Shown here in pieces: positions 6,301-8,657 of a DNA stretch of 8,657 nt. Below the pieces are notes generated by a model. The model was not told the origin of the DNA. It searched no databases and saw only the letters and a program-made list of their open reading frames with translations. This stretch comes from an uncultured Myxococcales bacterium (lineage in GTDB: Bacteria > Myxococcota_A > Bradymonadia > UBA7976 > UBA1532), in the NCBI GenBank assembly GCA_937896275.1, contig CALBMW010000340.1, forward strand, positions 1 through 8,657, in the 5' to 3' direction. A program made the translations under genes and the position numbers. The number at the start of each line of letters is the position of its first letter. Positions within the stretch are counted from its first letter, which is position 1.

Positions 6301-6696
6301 TCAGGGGTGCTCGTGCACCACCGCCTCGACGTTGTTGCCGTCGGGATCGATGAGGAATCCGCCGTAGTAACCCGGGTGGTAATGCTCCCGCGGGCCGGGC
6401 TTGCCGTTGTCCTCGCCGCCGGCAGCCAGCCCCGCCCCGTGGAAGGCGTGCACCCCGGCGCGATCCTTGGCCACGAAGGCGACGTGCCGCGGGGTGTGCT
6501 TCCCCTTGTCCTCCGCCACCCAGAAGACGGGCCGGCCGCCCGGGCCGTAGGCGCACAGGCGGCGCGTGGGGAAGTCGGGATCCCACGCGGCGACCATGTT
6601 CGTGTTGCGCGCATAGCCGAGCGCGGTGAGGGCCGCGTCGTAGAAGGCGACGGTCGCGTCGTAGTCCAGGGCGTAGGTGCTGAGGTGATCGATCAT
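6301..6696 (-). CDS. VOC family (glyoxalase/bleomycin-resistance-like) protein
   Basis: This is a 131-residue protein of the vicinal oxygen chelate superfamily, which uses paired beta-alpha-beta-beta-beta modules and usually one divalent metal. It begins MIDHLSTYALDYDATVAFYD with a candidate ligand, His4. The centre reads RPVFWVAEDKG (55-65) and RHVAFVAKDRAGVHAFH (70-86) with His71. It closes with EHYHPGYYGGFLIDPDGNNVEAV (104-126), where Glu124 is the usual C-terminal ligand. The PDGNN(V/I)E ending is typical of many small VOC proteins of unknown substrate, some of which act as dioxygenases, isomerases or drug-binding proteins. ATG 6696 is chosen because GGAGAGG (- strand, 6710-6704) sits seven bases upstream. 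The frame stays open upstream to 6960, but that part is not VOC-like. The gene is flanked by long gaps and appears to be transcribed alone. The reaction cannot be assigned. Confidence 0.9.
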   Translation of the reverse strand: MIDHLSTYALDYDATVAFYDAALTALGYARNTNMVAAWDPDFPTRRLCAYGPGGRPVFWVAEDKGKHTPRHVAFVAKDRAGVHAFHGAGLAAGGEDNGKPGPREHYHPGYYGGFLIDPDGNNVEAVVHEHP

Positions 6697-6746
6697 CGTC
6701 GGGCCTCTCCGGTCGGAGGTCGTTGCGGTGGTGGCCGACGATAGAA

Positions 6747-6762
6747 GAGCGAGCCCTCGCTC
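6747..6762. promoter_or_regulatory. 16-bp inverted repeat 50 bases upstream of the VOC start
   Basis: GAGCGAG (6747-6753) and CTCGCTC (6756-6762) are perfect inverted 7-bp arms separated by two bases. The position, 50 bases before the VOC ATG on the - strand, suits an operator for a dimeric regulator. On the - strand the repeat is followed by TTCT, so a weak terminator is an alternative. No regulator gene is adjacent. Confidence 0.35.
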
Positions 6763-6999
6763 GCCAACGATCTCGGCGTCGCGCACCGACTCCAGGTCGT
6801 AGAACGCGCCGGCGCGGTCGGTGGTGACCAGCACCCCGGTGCCTCGTGGCGGCGGACGCACGCCGCGTCGCGGTGGCCCTCGGCGTCGAGTTGGCCGCTC
6901 GGCTCGAGGCGGCACGGATCGTCCCGGTCGCGCGCCGCGGCTCGGAGAAGGCAGAGCCATGACTCGCAGAAGACGGGCCAGCCGTCAGTGGACAGAGCG

Positions 7000-7015
7000 G
7001 ACGAATACGTTCGTC
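7000..7015. promoter_or_regulatory. Inverted repeat GACGAA-N4-TTCGTC
   Basis: A perfect 6-bp dyad with a 4-base spacer (TACG) lies in a locally AT-richer part of the gap. It is flanked by two copies of CGTCAGT (6983-6989 and 7012-7018). It could be a protein-binding site or an RNA hairpin. Neither neighbouring gene starts close to it, so its role is unclear. Confidence 0.3.
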
Positions 7016-7171
7016 AGTTTGGCCCGACCCCGAGTGGCGCAGGCAGCCGCCGCACGACTCCTCCCGCACGCTCATCGCCCCTTCAACATGACGCCGGCCT
7101 CTTCGTGGCGCCGGGCGCACCGGGCCGCGCGCCGCGGCGCGACGTCGACTCCGAGCGACCCTGCGCGGCGG

Positions 7172-7212
7172 GGCCTGTCCGGTGAGCGCCCGCTCGAACG
7201 CTCCGACAGGCC
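7172..7212 (-). terminator. Strong stem-loop just past the YfbK-like gene
   Basis: GGCCTGTC (7172-7179) pairs perfectly with GACAGGCC (7205-7212). Inside it, GAGCG (7184-7188) pairs with CGCTC (7199-7203) around a 10-base loop. The internal bulge is asymmetric, with four bases on one side and one on the other. It begins 16 bases after the stop codon, the right place for a terminator. No T-tract follows on the - strand, so release may need Rho or the structure may protect the mRNA end. Confidence 0.5.
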
Positions 7213-7228
7213 GACGCGGCGCCGACGC

Positions 7229-8656
7229 TCAGCGCGCGGGCGACCCCAGCAGCGCGGCCTTCTTGACCAACTGCAGGAACTCGAAGCGATAGCCCTCGGT
7301 GTCACCGCTCATCGCCTCCTTGGCCCAGGCGACGACCGTGTCGAAGCTCGCGTCGCCCTTGAACTTCGAGTCGCGCAACACCATGCCGAAGGCTGCCACC
7401 GCGGCCGAGAAACGGAAGTCCGCGCTCGTCTTGGCCAGCGGCACGTCCATGTCCACGAGGGGCTGCGTGATCAGCGTGCTCGTGTCGCCGTCGGGCTGCT
7501 TGTAGCGCAGCTTCACGGTCATCATCTCGGGCGACGTCTTGGCCGCGTCCGTCACACCCTGCGCCTGATACTTCAACGCATCGACGCCCGGCAACTCCTC
7601 GTCGCTCCCCGCCGGGATGACCTCGTAGAGCACCGTCACCGAGTGACCCGCGCCCAGCTCGCCGGCGTCCTTCTTGTCATCGTTGAAGTCCTGGTTCGCC
7701 AACGCTCGGTTCTCGTAGCCGATCAGCCGATAACCCTTCACCTTCGCGGGGTTGAACTCGACCTGCACCTTCACGTCCTTGGCGATCGTCAGGAGCGTCC
7801 CGCCCATCTCGCTGACGAGCACCTTCTTCGCCTCGAGGATGCTGTCGATATAGGCCGCGTTGCCGTTGCCCTTGTTCGACAGCTTCTCCATCTTCGCGTC
7901 CTTGTAGTTTCCGCGACCGAAGCCCAGGATCGTCAGGAACACACCGCTCTCGCGCTCGGTCTCGATCATCCGCTCCATCTCGGCGTCGCTCGAGGCGCCG
8001 ACGTTGAAGTCGCCGTCGGTCGCCAGGATGATGCGATTGTTGCCCCCCTTGATGAACGCATCGCGCGCCACCTTGTAGGCCAACTTGATGCCGGCGCCGC
8101 CCGCCGTGGAGCCTCCCGCCGACAGGCGGTCGATGGCGTCGAGGATCTGCTCCTTCTGCTTGCCGTGGGTGGGCGGCAGCACCAGCCCGGCCGCGCCCGC
8201 GTACACCACGATGGACACCTTGTCGTGCGGGCGCAGGTTGTCGACCAGCAGTCGGAAGGCGGCCTTGAGCAGCGGCAGCTTGTCGGGGCTGTTCATCGAG
8301 CCCGACACGTCGAGCAGGAAGACGAGGTTCTGGGCCGGCAGCGCGGCCGTCTCGACCCTGCGCCCCTGCAATCCGATGTGCACCAGGCGGTGCTTCGGGT
8401 TCCAGGGCGCGACCGACACCTCGGTGTGCACCGCGAAGGGATCCTCGCCCGTCGGGCCGGCGTAGTCATAGGTGAAGTAGTTGATGAACTCCTCGATGCG
8501 CACGGCGTCCTTGGGCGGCAGCCGGCTCTCGTTGATCATGCGCCGCACGTTGGCGTAGCTGGCGGTGTCGACGTCGATCGAGAAGGTCGACAGCGGATCC
8601 TGCAGGGCCGACTTGAACGGGTTCTCGTCGATCGCATCGTAGGCCTCGGTGTTGGG
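7229..8656 (-). CDS. yfbK: YfbK-type von Willebrand factor A domain protein, 3' part (5' end outside window)
   Basis: The 475 visible codons run to the right edge without a stop, so the N-terminus, including any signal peptide or lipobox, is missing. The order matches YfbK. First comes the N-terminal domain with NPF...PLSTFSIDVDTASYANVRR (visible residues 12-39) and PPKDAVRIEEFINYF (47-61). The VWA domain has the MIDAS motif DVSGS (Asp116, Ser118, Ser120), Thr184 in GGST, and Asp214 in TDGDFN. A C-terminal YfbK (DUF3520) domain follows, with a PEMMTVKLRYK segment (376-386), FRFSAAVAAFGMVLR (414-428) and GYRFEFLQLVKKA (455-467). The MIDAS site is intact, so metal-dependent protein binding is likely. 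Relatives are cell-envelope proteins, but the ligand is unknown. GTG 8548 lies in the middle of the conserved N-terminal domain and is not the true start. A strong stem-loop follows the stop. Confidence 0.92.
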   Translation of the reverse strand, partial: PNTEAYDAIDENPFKSALQDPLSTFSIDVDTASYANVRRMINESRLPPKDAVRIEEFINYFTYDYAGPTGEDPFAVHTEVSVAPWNPKHRLVHIGLQGRRVETAALPAQNLVFLLDVSGSMNSPDKLPLLKAAFRLLVDNLRPHDKVSIVVYAGAAGLVLPPTHGKQKEQILDAIDRLSAGGSTAGGAGIKLAYKVARDAFIKGGNNRIILATDGDFNVGASSDAEMERMIETERESGVFLTILGFGRGNYKDAKMEKLSNKGNGNAAYIDSILEAKKVLVSEMGGTLLTIAKDVKVQVEFNPAKVKGYRLIGYENRALANQDFNDDKKDAGELGAGHSVTVLYEVIPAGSDEELPGVDALKYQAQGVTDAAKTSPEMMTVKLRYKQPDGDTSTLITQPLVDMDVPLAKTSADFRFSAAVAAFGMVLRDSKFKGDASFDTVVAWAKEAMSGDTEGYRFEFLQLVKKAALLGSPAR

Positions 8657-8657
8657 C

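Larger units (their letters stand above)
6697..7228. other. 532-bp gap without a convincing gene
   Basis: This gap separates the YfbK-like stop from the VOC start. Coding-like fragments are visible but none has a good start. The - strand segment at about 6840-6770 (VLVTTDRAGAFYDLE...) has G/C in every third position and continues in the VOC frame. On the + strand, 6846-6962 reads as 38 natural-looking codons ending in TGA, beginning with GTG and lacking a ribosome site. These may be remnants of a decayed gene or compositional accidents. The gap also holds inverted repeats at 6747-6762, 7000-7015 and 7172-7212, listed separately. The part from 6990 to 7100 is richer in A and T than the genes around it. 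Confidence 0.4.

Noticed and set aside
3932..6367. 811-codon open frame on the + strand
   Set aside because: It is the exact antisense of the double PilT-like gene, which has all ATPase motifs. Stops are rare in antisense frames at this GC content.
6697..6960. N-terminal extension of the VOC protein to 6960
   Set aside because: ATG 6696 has a good ribosome site and starts exactly where the VOC fold begins. Most of the extension is Pro/Arg-rich.
6146..7120. 324-codon - strand frame across the VOC gene and the gap
   Set aside because: It is an Arg-rich shadow of the VOC gene in another frame with no motif.
6988..7185. 65-codon + strand frame in the gap
   Set aside because: The GTG start has no ribosome site, third positions are mixed, and no similarity is recognisable.
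1..8657. CRISPR array, prophage, insertion sequence, tRNA or rRNA
   Set aside because: No regularly spaced repeats, transposase or integrase motifs, or structural RNA signatures were seen on either strand.

Overview
The window looks like chromosomal DNA of a myxobacterium (phylum Myxococcota). The base composition is very GC-rich, and every real gene has third codon positions that are almost all G or C. The clearest taxonomic clue is the broken-off gene at the left edge (3-200, +). It ends in a Gly-Cys-x-Cys motif, one hydrophobic helix and a run of five arginines, which is the MYXO-CTERM surface-sorting tail typical of this phylum. The genus cannot be named from the sequence.

Layout from left to right. 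On the + strand are the 3' end of the MYXO-CTERM protein (3-200) and a crotonase-fold enoyl-CoA hydratase/isomerase-like gene (229-996). A repeat-rich convergent gap follows (997-1142). On the - strand come an unrecognised 164-residue protein (1143-1637) and, upstream of it, an RtcB-type RNA ligase (1729-3138). Divergent from rtcB is a Uma2/DUF820 PD-(D/E)XK-like protein (3323-3904, +). It converges on a 728-codon gene on the - strand (3950-6136) that encodes two complete PilT/PilU-type ATPases fused head to tail. Further right on the - strand are a small VOC (glyoxalase/bleomycin-resistance-like) protein (6301-6696), a 532-bp gap with no convincing gene (6697-7228), and the 3' part of a YfbK-type von Willebrand factor A protein (7229-8656) whose 5' end lies outside the window.

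The genes do not form one pathway. rtcB and the 164-residue gene may be co-transcribed, although a promoter-like sequence sits between them. The two convergent junctions and the ends of the - strand units carry GC-rich stem-loops without T-tracts. No tRNA, rRNA, CRISPR array, transposase or integrase was seen. The most unusual item is the fused double retraction ATPase: both halves keep Walker A, Asp box, Walker B and His box, but only the second half carries a good match to the AIRNLIRE retraction motif of PilT. No obvious new multigene system was found. Several very long open frames on the opposite strand are compositional shadows.
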